From assembly GCA_029820995.1 (NCBI GenBank), contig JALGUG010000004.1, forward strand, positions 1 to 42,587: a stretch of DNA of 42,587 bases, given 5' to 3'. Under the pieces are notes generated by a model, which saw only the letters and a list, made by a program, of their open reading frames with translations, had not been told where the DNA came from and did not search any database. Shown one piece after another: positions 16,474 through 23,685 of the stretch. Origin of the DNA: Candidatus Zipacnadia bacterium (GTDB taxonomy: Bacteria > Armatimonadota > Zipacnadia > JALGUG01). How positions within the stretch are numbered: position 1 is the first letter of the stretch; each line of letters begins with the position of its first letter. The translations under genes and the position numbers were made by a program.

Positions 16474-17244
16474 TTATTGACCTCCGCCCGCCAGGAGCGC
16501 GGCGAAGGCGTTCAGCAGGCCGGGCAGGTGGTGCAGATGATGCCGCATGATCGGCCAGACCAGAGGCAGCGTCAGCGCCAGTCCCAGAATGCCGGCTGCG
16601 GGCCGAACCGTTCGTACCATCGGATCCAACGGCAACCGAGGCTCCACCCGCGCGACCAACGCCGTTACGATGTCGAAGAGAAACAGCAGAGCGACCAGCG
16701 GCGCGGCCGCCTGGAGCGCAAACAGAAAGCACTCGGTCAGGGCGCGCACCAGCGGCAGACCGGCCCAGCTCAAGCCCTCGCCGCCGCCCGGCGGCAGGAC
16801 CATCAACCCACGGTGCCAGGCCTCGAACAGTAGATGATGACCGTTGGCCAGCAGGAAGGCAGCCATAGCCATCAGGTAAAGCAATTGAGCTACCGGCGTG
16901 GCCGGCTCGCCGGCAGGATTGCCGAACACGTCCCCCCAGGAGAACCGCAGTTGCGCGTCCATCAGATGCCCTGCAATTTCCGCGCCGCGGAACACGAGCT
17001 GCACGGCGAAACCGAGCACTAGGCCGAAGGCGGCCTCGTGGATGAACGCCGCCAGGTACGAGACCGCCCCGGACGGCGCCGCGTGCGCGGTCGGCAGGCC
17101 GACAGCCAGCGGCACGGTGAGGGCCGCGGCCAGGCCCAACCGCGCCGGCCAAGGAACCGCCCGATGCGCGAAGGGCGGCGCGACCATCAAGGCGGCGGCT
17201 GTGCGAGCAAACACCAGGCCCACGATCGGCAACAGGTCAATCAT
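16474..17244 (-). CDS. fliR: Flagellar export protein FliR
   Basis: FliR forms part of the FliPQR export gate core. The 256-residue product is almost entirely hydrophobic with about six to eight helices. It has the family features ARTAAALMVAPPFAHRAVP near the start, AAFIHEAAFGLVLGFAVQLVF in the middle, and LFLFDIVTALVARVEPRLP in the second half. Length is normal. It lies between fliQ and flhB, with gaps of 24 and 38 bases, in the usual order. Confidence 0.92.
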   Translation of the reverse strand: MIDLLPIVGLVFARTAAALMVAPPFAHRAVPWPARLGLAAALTVPLAVGLPTAHAAPSGAVSYLAAFIHEAAFGLVLGFAVQLVFRGAEIAGHLMDAQLRFSWGDVFGNPAGEPATPVAQLLYLMAMAAFLLANGHHLLFEAWHRGLMVLPPGGGEGLSWAGLPLVRALTECFLFALQAAAPLVALLFLFDIVTALVARVEPRLPLDPMVRTVRPAAGILGLALTLPLVWPIMRHHLHHLPGLLNAFAALLAGGGQ

Positions 17245-17268
17245 GACGCCATGCTCAGTGGGGCGAAT

Positions 17269-17538
17269 CTACCCCCCCAGCGAGGCCATTTGCGGCCAGA
17301 GCTGCTGCAAGAACTGCGAGGCGACCGCGAGCATCCAGGGCCCAAAAAGATAGAGCGCGAGCCCTCCGCCCAGCAGCTTGGGCACGAACCCGATAGCCGG
17401 ATCCTGCAACTGGGTCGTGGCCTGAAAGATGCCGGTGAGCAGAGCCGCGAGCAAGATTGCGGCCAGTGCAGGCAACGTCAAGTAGAAGCAGAGCAGCAGG
17501 GCCTGGAGGGCCAATCCGACTAACGCTTCCGGCGACAT
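17269..17538 (-). CDS. fliQ: Flagellar export protein FliQ
   Basis: FliQ has two transmembrane helices and packs around FliP in the export gate. The 89-residue product matches in length and in the pattern SPEALVGLALQALLL, LTGIFQATTQLQDPAIGFVPK and a final helix GPWMLAVASQFLQQL. ATG 17538 is chosen because GGGAGGCG lies seven bases upstream; an upstream ATG at 17553 overlaps that site. Confidence 0.92.
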   Translation of the reverse strand: MSPEALVGLALQALLLCFYLTLPALAAILLAALLTGIFQATTQLQDPAIGFVPKLLGGGLALYLFGPWMLAVASQFLQQLWPQMASLGG

Positions 17539-17578
17539 AGACACGCCTCCCAATGATGCTGTCGGGCCGCGAACTCTG

Positions 17579-18334
17579 CTAGTAGAAGCTGCGCACCAGC
17601 GATCCGACCAAGAGATACCAGCCGTCCACCATGACGAACAGCAGCAGTTTGAAGGGCAGCGAGACCAGCGGCGGCGGCAGAGCGATCAGGCCCAGCGAGA
17701 CCAGCGTGCTGGCGACGACCACGTCCACCACCAGGAAGGGCAAGTAGATAATGAAGCCCAGCAAGAAGGCCATACGCAGCTCGCTGAGTGTGTAGCTCGG
17801 AATGAGGATCGCGGTGGGGATGTCGCCGCGGACCTTCACGCCCTTCAGGCCGGACAGGCGCGCGAGCAGCGCCAGGTCCTTCAGGCGCGTGTGCTCAAAC
17901 ATGTACTCGCGCAGCGGCACCTCCGCCCGGTGCAGGCTTTCGCTCAGAGTCAGCTCGCCGGCGGCGAAGGGCGCTAGGGCTTCCTGTTGGATCCGCACAA
18001 GGGTCGGGCGCATTACCACGACGGTGAGAAACAGCGCGAAGCCAATGAGCACCGGGTTGGGCGGAATCTGCTGGGAGCCGAAGGCGCTGCGCAGGAAGTA
18101 GAGGCTGATGACGAGGCGGGCGAAGGGCGTGATGACCGCCAGGATCAGCGGCGCCAGCGTGACCGCGGCAAACAGCAGCAGCAACCGCGCGTACGTGCCT
18201 TCGGTCAGCGTCCGCTCGAGTTCGTCCACGACCGGCGACGTGCCCGGTGCCGGCTGGGCGCAGGCCGGCAGGGCCAGCAGGATCAGCCCGGTCAGGGCCA
18301 GGAATGTGGCAGGCGTGCTAGGTCGCCGCTGCAT
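17579..18334 (-). CDS. fliP: Flagellar export protein FliP
   Basis: FliP is the core gate subunit and is made with a cleavable signal peptide. The 251-residue product begins with such a peptide (FLALTGLILLALPACAQ) and contains the signatures ITPFARLVISLYFLRSAFGSQQIPPNPVLIGFALFLT and, in the second half, IPSYTLSELRMAFLLGFIIYLPFLVVD, both typical of FliP. I chose ATG 18334 because it starts at the signal peptide. It overlaps the end of fliO by 17 bases. ATG 18361 is an alternative that adds nine residues. Neither has an obvious ribosome-binding site, so translation may depend on fliO. Confidence 0.93.
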   Translation of the reverse strand: MQRRPSTPATFLALTGLILLALPACAQPAPGTSPVVDELERTLTEGTYARLLLLFAAVTLAPLILAVITPFARLVISLYFLRSAFGSQQIPPNPVLIGFALFLTVVVMRPTLVRIQQEALAPFAAGELTLSESLHRAEVPLREYMFEHTRLKDLALLARLSGLKGVKVRGDIPTAILIPSYTLSELRMAFLLGFIIYLPFLVVDVVVASTLVSLGLIALPPPLVSLPFKLLLFVMVDGWYLLVGSLVRSFY

Positions 18335-18806
18335 CGTCGGAATCCGTTGTCGCTCCCTCATGCCGGAGGCGGTTGGCGTGCTCCTCAGGACACTCACTCA
18401 CACAGGTGACCGCTGAAGCAGTCATGGCGATCAGGAATACGCGTCCTGCGAACTTGACCGCGTGAATTGAACGATCCGAGCCCAGCGAGCGGCTGTCGAG
18501 CACCTCGATCAAGCCTTGTTGAGAGGGCGTTCGCAGGGAGGGATGAAATCTGCGCAGTGCGAAGTAGGCTAGCCAGATCAGACCCACAACCAGCAGCAGG
18601 CTGCCGAGCGCACGCAGCAAGTAGCCCGCCGGGCTGCGCTCCGGTGCTCCCGCCTCGGAATCGCCCGCGGGCAAGCTCAACGGCCGGGTTTCCGTGACAC
18701 CAGCGGCGCTGTCGGGTGCGGCAGCGGGTTGGCCGGACACAGCAACGGCAAGGCCGGCCAGTATCACGACGGCCAGGGCGGCCACGCGGGCGGCGCTTGC
18801 GTTCAT
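18318..18806 (-). CDS. fliO: Flagellar assembly protein FliO
   Basis: FliO helps assemble the FliP ring. The 162-residue product has an N-terminal signal-like segment (MNASAARVAALAVVILAGLAVA), a periplasmic Ala/Gly/Glu-rich stretch, one membrane helix (LLRALGSLLLVVGLIWLAYFAL) and a basic SH3-like cytoplasmic domain (LRTPSQQGLIEVLDSRSLGSDRSIHAVKFAGRVFLIAM, abridged), as in FliO. ATG 18806 overlaps the fliN stop (ATGA). The position between fliN and fliP is the standard one. Confidence 0.85.
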   Translation of the reverse strand: MNASAARVAALAVVILAGLAVAVSGQPAAAPDSAAGVTETRPLSLPAGDSEAGAPERSPAGYLLRALGSLLLVVGLIWLAYFALRRFHPSLRTPSQQGLIEVLDSRSLGSDRSIHAVKFAGRVFLIAMTASAVTCVSECPEEHANRLRHEGATTDSDDAAAT

Positions 18807-19132
18807 TGCTTGTCGTGCTCCAGGATTTCGGTCACGCGCACACCCAGCTCGCCGTTCACCAGGACGACTTCTCCGCGAGCAACCACCCGGCTCCCAATGA
18901 TCAAGTCCACGGGATCGTTGGGGCTGTGATCCAGTGCGACGACCGACCCCTGGCGCAGCTCGAGCAGCTCCTCGATGGGCAGCTCGGCTTCGCCCAGCCG
19001 CACCTCCACCGGCAGGGTGACGTCGCCCAGCAGCGATACGGCGCGCTCCGCCGCAGCCGGCGTAGTGTTGCTCTCTGATGTTCCAGCCGAATCCGATGCG
19101 ACGGCCTCGACCGGCTCGTGATCTTCGGGCAC
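18803..19132 (-). CDS. fliN: Flagellar switch protein FliN
   Basis: FliN is a C-ring protein with the SpoA (SPOA) fold. The 109-residue product has a short acidic N-terminal extension and the conserved core LGDVTLPVEVRLGEAELPIEEL, VVALDHSPNDPVDLIIGSR and ELGVRVTEIL, all positions typical of FliN. The start is GTG 19132, preceded at five bases by the strong site GGAGGT, and it lies three bases after the fliM stop. Confidence 0.92.
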   Translation of the reverse strand: MPEDHEPVEAVASDSAGTSESNTTPAAAERAVSLLGDVTLPVEVRLGEAELPIEELLELRQGSVVALDHSPNDPVDLIIGSRVVARGEVVLVNGELGVRVTEILEHDKQ

Positions 19133-19135
19133 GGT

Positions 19136-19987
19136 TCACCTCCGAGACTGCTGCTCCGAGAACTCACGCCTGATCCGAACGGCCAGGCGGGCATGTTCGA
19201 CGCCGGCCTGTCCCAGGAACTTCGCCCTGCCGCCGACGTGTAAGTAGACCTGCGCCTCGCTGTCCTGATCGAGAGTGATCACGTCGCCCGGCCGGAGGCG
19301 CAACAGGTCGCGGAAAGGTACGCGGACCTGGCCGAAGCAGGCAGTCAGGGCAATCCGACATCCCGTGAGCGCCGCCAGCGATAGGGTCTTCCCCGCGCCA
19401 CGAGCGGGAGTCAGGGCGGCGCGTCGGACGTGCGTCGCTCGCGTTGCGAGAATGGCGAGCGGCTCCGAACCCCCGACCTGCGTAATGACCAGACGCAGCC
19501 ACGCCATATCATCCTGCTCCCAGGGCCAGGGCGGCCCTCCGGCCAAGGCGGCTTGCTCGGGCGCGGTGAGCAGCAAGCGAGCGGCTCGACACGCACCCAC
19601 AGCCGCTCGGCTGAGGGCCACGAGGATGGCGCTTTCTACCGGCGAAAGCGGGCGGTCCTGGGCGCTCCGGGGAACGCAGAGGGCGTCACTCACCAGCCGG
19701 CCGGCGGCGGCCGGCGACCACACAAGGTATGCTTCGTGCTCCGTATCGGCTCCGAACCCGACCGTCGGTGGGTTTGCTGCCGCCGGACCCGCGGGCTCGG
19801 CGGCTCCCGATCTCACCGCCAGTTCCAGAGGGCCGACTCGCAATCCAGCCAGCTCGGCCCACGCGCTGACGATACGTTCCGCGGCGCGGCGCAGGACGGA
19901 ATCGAGGCGAGCCAGTTCGGAGGCACTGAGCTCGTCCCAGCGAGGGAAGGTGACCGGCGTTGTCTGCGTCTCGGGCGGCAGAAGCAT
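19136..19987 (-). CDS. fliM: Divergent FliM-like flagellar switch protein
   Basis: The 283-residue product is shorter than typical FliM (about 330). The C-terminal third is a SpoA domain (FGQVRVPFRDLLRLRPGDVITLDQ, abridged, ending LAVRIRREF). The middle (LSPVESAILVALSRAAVGACRA) resembles the CheC-like core. The N-terminus lacks the usual EIDALL motif through which phosphorylated CheY binds FliM; it starts with MLLPPETQTTPVTFPRWDELSAS. Its place before fliN supports the assignment. It may anchor FliN without responding to chemotaxis signals. The start is ATG 19987; no strong ribosome-binding site is seen. Confidence 0.75.
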   Translation of the reverse strand: MLLPPETQTTPVTFPRWDELSASELARLDSVLRRAAERIVSAWAELAGLRVGPLELAVRSGAAEPAGPAAANPPTVGFGADTEHEAYLVWSPAAAGRLVSDALCVPRSAQDRPLSPVESAILVALSRAAVGACRAARLLLTAPEQAALAGGPPWPWEQDDMAWLRLVITQVGGSEPLAILATRATHVRRAALTPARGAGKTLSLAALTGCRIALTACFGQVRVPFRDLLRLRPGDVITLDQDSEAQVYLHVGGRAKFLGQAGVEHARLAVRIRREFSEQQSRR

Positions 19988-20088
19988 AGCAATCGAGGTC
20001 GCTCGCCGAATAGTACTCGGTCGGACGTCTGCGCCGACATCACCGGCCGGGCGAAGGCGGGTCGCAGTGCCAAGCCCGATGACGGTCT

Positions 20089-20529
20089 CTATGTGGGCCG
20101 CCGGCGGACCGGTCGAGTACGAGCGTGCTGATCAAGCTCCTTCTGAGAGCGCCGCCGCGCGGCGTCCTCATGCTGTTCGCGCCATCGGTCGCGCAGGCGC
20201 ACGAAGGCCGCCTCATCCTCCCACGCACGTCGCAGTATGTCCGCTCGGGCATTGGCCTCCTGGGCGAGCTGTTCCGCTCGTTCCGAGGCCGCATTGCGGC
20301 GCGCCGCCAGCAGCCGGCGCCAGCGTTGCCGCCGGCTCCAACCGGCGCCGGAGTCAGGTTCGTCCGTCTCGAGCGCCGGTTGGTCATGCGCACGCGCAAG
20401 GTTGAGGAGGTGCCGCCGGGCTTTAATCTCCGCCAACTTCGCGGACCGAAGGTCCTTCTCACGCTGCTCGCGGGTACGCCTGCGAAGTTCGAGCAGGCGC
20501 TCAAATCGGAAGTGAAACTCCGAGTTCAA
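20089..20529 (-). CDS. fliJ: Flagellar export chaperone FliJ
   Basis: FliJ is a coiled-coil escort of the FliI ATPase. The 146-residue product is almost all charged helix with the starting pattern FHFRFERLLELRRRTREQREKDL, typical of FliJ. The start is TTG 20529, overlapping the fliI stop (TTGA). About 100 bases separate it from fliM, the widest gap inside the operon, and hold no further gene I recognise. Assignment rests on the coiled-coil pattern and position. Confidence 0.75.
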   Translation of the reverse strand: MNSEFHFRFERLLELRRRTREQREKDLRSAKLAEIKARRHLLNLARAHDQPALETDEPDSGAGWSRRQRWRRLLAARRNAASERAEQLAQEANARADILRRAWEDEAAFVRLRDRWREQHEDAARRRSQKELDQHARTRPVRRRPT

Positions 20530-21884
20530 GTTGCAGCTCGCTCCTCCCCCGCGAGTGTGTTCCGGAGTTGCCTGACAGCATCATCCAGATCAGTAGCCTC
20601 GTCAGTGGACTGTCTGAGGAACGACTGCAAGAAAGGTCTTAGGCGGACTGCCTCATCCGCCGCGGCGTCAGCACCCGGCTCGTACGCTCCGACGTCCAGC
20701 AGATCTTTCACCTCGGCATACGCGGCCAACAACTTGCGACAGCGGGAGGCCATGCTAAGGTGTTGGGGCGACACAACGTCGTGCATGGCGCGCGAAACGC
20801 TGGCCGTGACGTCAATGGCGGGGAAATGCCCTTCCGCGGCGAGGCGGCGACTGAGGACGATGTGCCCATCGAGGACGGCACGCATAGCGTCGGCCACGGG
20901 GTCGGTCATGTCGTCCTCTTCGACGAGCACCGCGTAGAGCCCGGTGATGGTTCCTCGCTCGTTGCTTCCGGCGCGCTCGACGAGCTTGGGCAAGAGACTG
21001 TATACGGAGGGCGGGTAGCCCCTGGTGGTCGGCGGCTCACCGCCGGCGAGGCCGGCATCGCGCTGCGCGGTAGCCACGCGAGTGATTGAGTCCATGATAA
21101 GCAGCACATCGTGGCCCTGGTCGCGGAAGTACTCCGCGATGGTGGTTGCGGTGAAGGCAGCCTTGAGGCGAACAAGCGCGGGTTCGTCGGATGTCGCGGC
21201 AACGACGACCGAGTTTTCCAGGCCGCTGCCGAGATGCTTCATCACGAACTCCCCGACCTCACGGCCTCGCTCGCCCACGAGGCCGATGACGTTGACGTCG
21301 GCCCGCGAGTGGCGAGCGATCATGCCCAGCAGAGCGCTCTTGCCGACGCCACTGCCGGAGAAGATGCCGAGGCGCTGCCCCTTGGCACAAGTCAGGAGAC
21401 CATCAAGGGCCCGTACTCCCAGGGGCAGTGGTTCGTTGAGAGGGCGTCGCTTGAGAGGCGCCGGCGCGGGGGCCTGAAGTGAGCGCCGCTCGGAGCATCG
21501 GATCGGTGGGCCGTCGTCCAGCGGCTCGCCAAAGGCGGTGACCACTCGCCCCAGCAGGGAAGGCCCCACGGGTACGCGGAGACTGCGGCCCTGGGCTATC
21601 ACCAGGCTGCCGGGCTCAATCCCCGAGGTCGGCCCCAGTGGCAGCAAGAGCACGCGATCATCGCGAAAGCCCATGACCTCGGCCCGGATCAGACCCTCGC
21701 CCCCACGCCGCTGAATATGGCACAACTCGCCGATGCGCGCCGACGGGCCCGCCGATTCGGCTCTCAACCCTACGACCTCAACGACACGGCCACAGTGCCT
21801 GACGGGCCGTGTGCGGCGGATAGTTTCCAGCCAGTCGTTGAGGTTCAGTCTGCTGCCGATCTCGACCCCCTCGGAGCGTGACAT
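20526..21884 (-). CDS. fliI: Flagellum-specific ATPase FliI
   Basis: FliI is the hexameric ATPase that feeds the export gate. The 452-residue product has Walker A (GIFSGSGVGKSAL, around residue 170), Walker B (HDVLLIMDSITR), and the motifs LNEPLPLGVRALDGLL and DPVADAMRAVLDGHIVLSRRLA, all specific to the FliI/YscN group. I chose ATG 21884, one base after the fliH stop, since GGAGG lies nine bases upstream; the upstream open frame overlaps fliH and has no family similarity. Its stop overlaps the fliJ start. Confidence 0.95.
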   Translation of the reverse strand: MSRSEGVEIGSRLNLNDWLETIRRTRPVRHCGRVVEVVGLRAESAGPSARIGELCHIQRRGGEGLIRAEVMGFRDDRVLLLPLGPTSGIEPGSLVIAQGRSLRVPVGPSLLGRVVTAFGEPLDDGPPIRCSERRSLQAPAPAPLKRRPLNEPLPLGVRALDGLLTCAKGQRLGIFSGSGVGKSALLGMIARHSRADVNVIGLVGERGREVGEFVMKHLGSGLENSVVVAATSDEPALVRLKAAFTATTIAEYFRDQGHDVLLIMDSITRVATAQRDAGLAGGEPPTTRGYPPSVYSLLPKLVERAGSNERGTITGLYAVLVEEDDMTDPVADAMRAVLDGHIVLSRRLAAEGHFPAIDVTASVSRAMHDVVSPQHLSMASRCRKLLAAYAEVKDLLDVGAYEPGADAAADEAVRLRPFLQSFLRQSTDEATDLDDAVRQLRNTLAGEERAAT

Positions 21885-21885
21885 G

Positions 21886-22473
21886 TTAGAGGCCCTCCTC
21901 GAGGGCTCTCTGCAGCGTGAGCAGACGTGCTTCCACGCGGGCATCCACCAGACCCAAGCTAGTCTCCAGGACACAGCCGCCGGGCTGCACGCCCGGATCG
22001 GGCACCAGCTCCCATGATCCACCGCGGTGCGATAAGAGCATGTCGCCGGCGCCGCGCACCACCTCCACATCGTCGGGGTTCAGATGCACGGTGACGGCCG
22101 GTGTCTGCGGCCCAACCTCCAAGGCCGTTTGCACGGCATTCACCACCACGTCGGGAGCCTGGGCGATCTCTCGGCCCACGACCTTCTCGGCGACGGCCGT
22201 GGCCAGCTCAATCACCTCCTGCTGTGCATGCCGTCGTAGCTCCTCGCGAGCCGTGACGACTTCGGCAGCGAGCTGATGCACGAGACTGCGCAGCCGGTGC
22301 AACTCCTCAGCCATCTGGTCGGCGGCTCGTTCCGTCGCCGGGGCAGTGGGTGCGGCTTCCTGCGGAGTGGCAGCCGCCTCCGGCGCCGCCGGGCCGGGGG
22401 TCTGCCGCCCCCAGACGGGCCGCACGTTGGACCCCAGCGTCCGCAGTTCGTCACGCTTGACAATTCGGGCCAC
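21886..22473 (-). CDS. fliH: Flagellar assembly protein FliH
   Basis: FliH is the stator-like regulator of FliI. The 195-residue product has a proline/alanine-rich N-terminal part, a coiled-coil (LHRLRSLVHQLAAEVVTAREEL) and a C-terminal V-ATPase E-subunit-like domain with IELATAVAEKVVGREI and VQPGGCVLETSLGLVDARV, the last matching the GGC(I/V)VET signature. The start is GTG 22473, eight bases after AAGGAG. It sits between the FliF-like and fliI genes, as usual. Confidence 0.88.
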   Translation of the reverse strand: MARIVKRDELRTLGSNVRPVWGRQTPGPAAPEAAATPQEAAPTAPATERAADQMAEELHRLRSLVHQLAAEVVTAREELRRHAQQEVIELATAVAEKVVGREIAQAPDVVVNAVQTALEVGPQTPAVTVHLNPDDVEVVRGAGDMLLSHRGGSWELVPDPGVQPGGCVLETSLGLVDARVEARLLTLQRALEEGL

Positions 22474-22487
22474 CTTGACAACTCCTT

Positions 22488-23468
22488 CTAGGCCGACGGC
22501 CTCGCCGCGTCTCGAAGCGCCTGGGCCACAATTTCCATCACATGCGGATCGGGCACTTCATCTCCGCAGTCCGTGGAGGCCGGTTCTTCCGGCAGATGGG
22601 CGGAGACGGCGTCGCGCAGCCCTTGAGGCAGGGCTGCAATCAGTCGAGCGCGGACCGCCGGCGGCTCCTCGCGCAGCGCCGCGGCGAGTGCACGTGGAGG
22701 CAGATCCGCCAGCGTCGCCAACGGCGCAGCCGGCTCCCCCGCTCCGGGTGCTGATGGCTGCCGGCTGTCACGCATCAGCACAAAGGCACTGACGCCCAGC
22801 AAGACTGCGGCCAGCCCGAACAGCGCGGCCACGGCCCAGCGGGCGTCGGAGCTTTGCGGTGTCGAACGGGAGGGTTCGCGGCTCACTATCGGCGGAGGCG
22901 TCGCCTTGCCGTGCCGGTACAGCAGGCGCGCGTTCTGGTCACGTATGGTGACGCCCGAGGTGGCCAGGCCGGGGACGGCCGATACGGCGATATCGGCAAC
23001 GCCTTCGATGTCCCGGGCCTCGGGAACGGAACCTGCGGCTAAGCGAAGGACGATCATCGCAGTGGGCGGCGAAGTCTCGGTTTCGAAGGGGCTTGGCTCG
23101 GGAGTATGCAGGAAGATGTCGGCAGAGTCAACCCAGGGGAGGCCGGCGAGGCAACGTGCTAGCCGGGCTTCGGCGGCACTGGGGGCCGCGACGGTCAAGG
23201 ACAGAGGCGCGTTGAACAGCCGGCGCAGGGCACCGTCCCCGGCATCACGATCCCCGGTGCCCGAAGTGTCAGCGTGATCATCCGGTCCAACGGCACGCGC
23301 ACCGCCTTGACCGCTTCCTGTTTCGGCGGAGGAACGTAGCCCAATCCACAAGCCCGCGGCGGCAATGGTGATGGCGCTCAAGGCCACCAGTACGACCGCT
23401 GCTCCACGCCGCCGATGCTGCAGCCGGGGCCAGGTGGCTCCCAGGCCCGCGTCCAGCAACCAACGCAC
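22488..23468 (-). CDS. fliF: Minimal FliF-like MS-ring protein with FliG-like C-terminal tail
   Basis: The 326-residue product has two membrane segments (AAVVLVALSAITIAAAGLWIG near residue 25 and VAALFGLAAVLLGVSAFVLM near 215) around a periplasmic region that matches one FliF/YscJ ring motif: LARCLAGLPWVDSADIFLHT, ADIAVSAVPGLATSGVTIRDQ and NARLLYRHG. FliF is usually about 530 residues; the first ring motif and the long beta-collar region are missing. The tail after the second helix (LADLPPRALAAALREEPPAV, RARLIAALPQGLRDAVSAHL) resembles a FliG armadillo unit, so this may be a partial FliF-FliG fusion. I chose GTG 23468, just after GGGGGGAG; TTG 23495 is an alternative. Confidence 0.7.
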   Translation of the reverse strand: MRWLLDAGLGATWPRLQHRRRGAAVVLVALSAITIAAAGLWIGLRSSAETGSGQGGARAVGPDDHADTSGTGDRDAGDGALRRLFNAPLSLTVAAPSAAEARLARCLAGLPWVDSADIFLHTPEPSPFETETSPPTAMIVLRLAAGSVPEARDIEGVADIAVSAVPGLATSGVTIRDQNARLLYRHGKATPPPIVSREPSRSTPQSSDARWAVAALFGLAAVLLGVSAFVLMRDSRQPSAPGAGEPAAPLATLADLPPRALAAALREEPPAVRARLIAALPQGLRDAVSAHLPEEPASTDCGDEVPDPHVMEIVAQALRDAARPSA

Positions 23469-23506
23469 CCGTCTCCCCCCAGGTGGTGTCCCCAATCACG
23501 GTCCGC

Positions 23507-23534
23507 CCGGGTAACGCAACACAGCACTACCCGG
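23507..23534. promoter_or_regulatory. Inverted repeat upstream of the flagellar operon
   Basis: CCGGGTA (23507-23513) and TACCCGG (23528-23534) flank a 14-base spacer about 40 bases upstream of the fliF-like start. It could be an operator or a leader hairpin. Only the symmetry is observed. Confidence 0.3.
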
Positions 23535-23575
23535 CGTCGTTGGTCATCGGACGCTGCGATCTATTCGGTTGTTTG

Positions 23576-23599
23576 CCGTGCAGTCCCCAGACTGCACGG
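23576..23599 (-). terminator. Hairpin between the HD-GYP gene and the flagellar operon
   Basis: CCGTGCAGTC-CCCA-GACTGCACGG is a perfect 10-bp stem with a four-base loop, about 90 bases after the HD-GYP stop. No T-run follows. It may separate the HD-GYP transcript from the flagellar operon. Confidence 0.45.
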
Positions 23600-23685
23600 T
23601 CCGTCAGCACCTCGCGGGTCATAGGCATATTGCCACATTCGGTCCGCTTTTTCCTGCCTCTGCCGCGTTTTTTCAACCACACATT

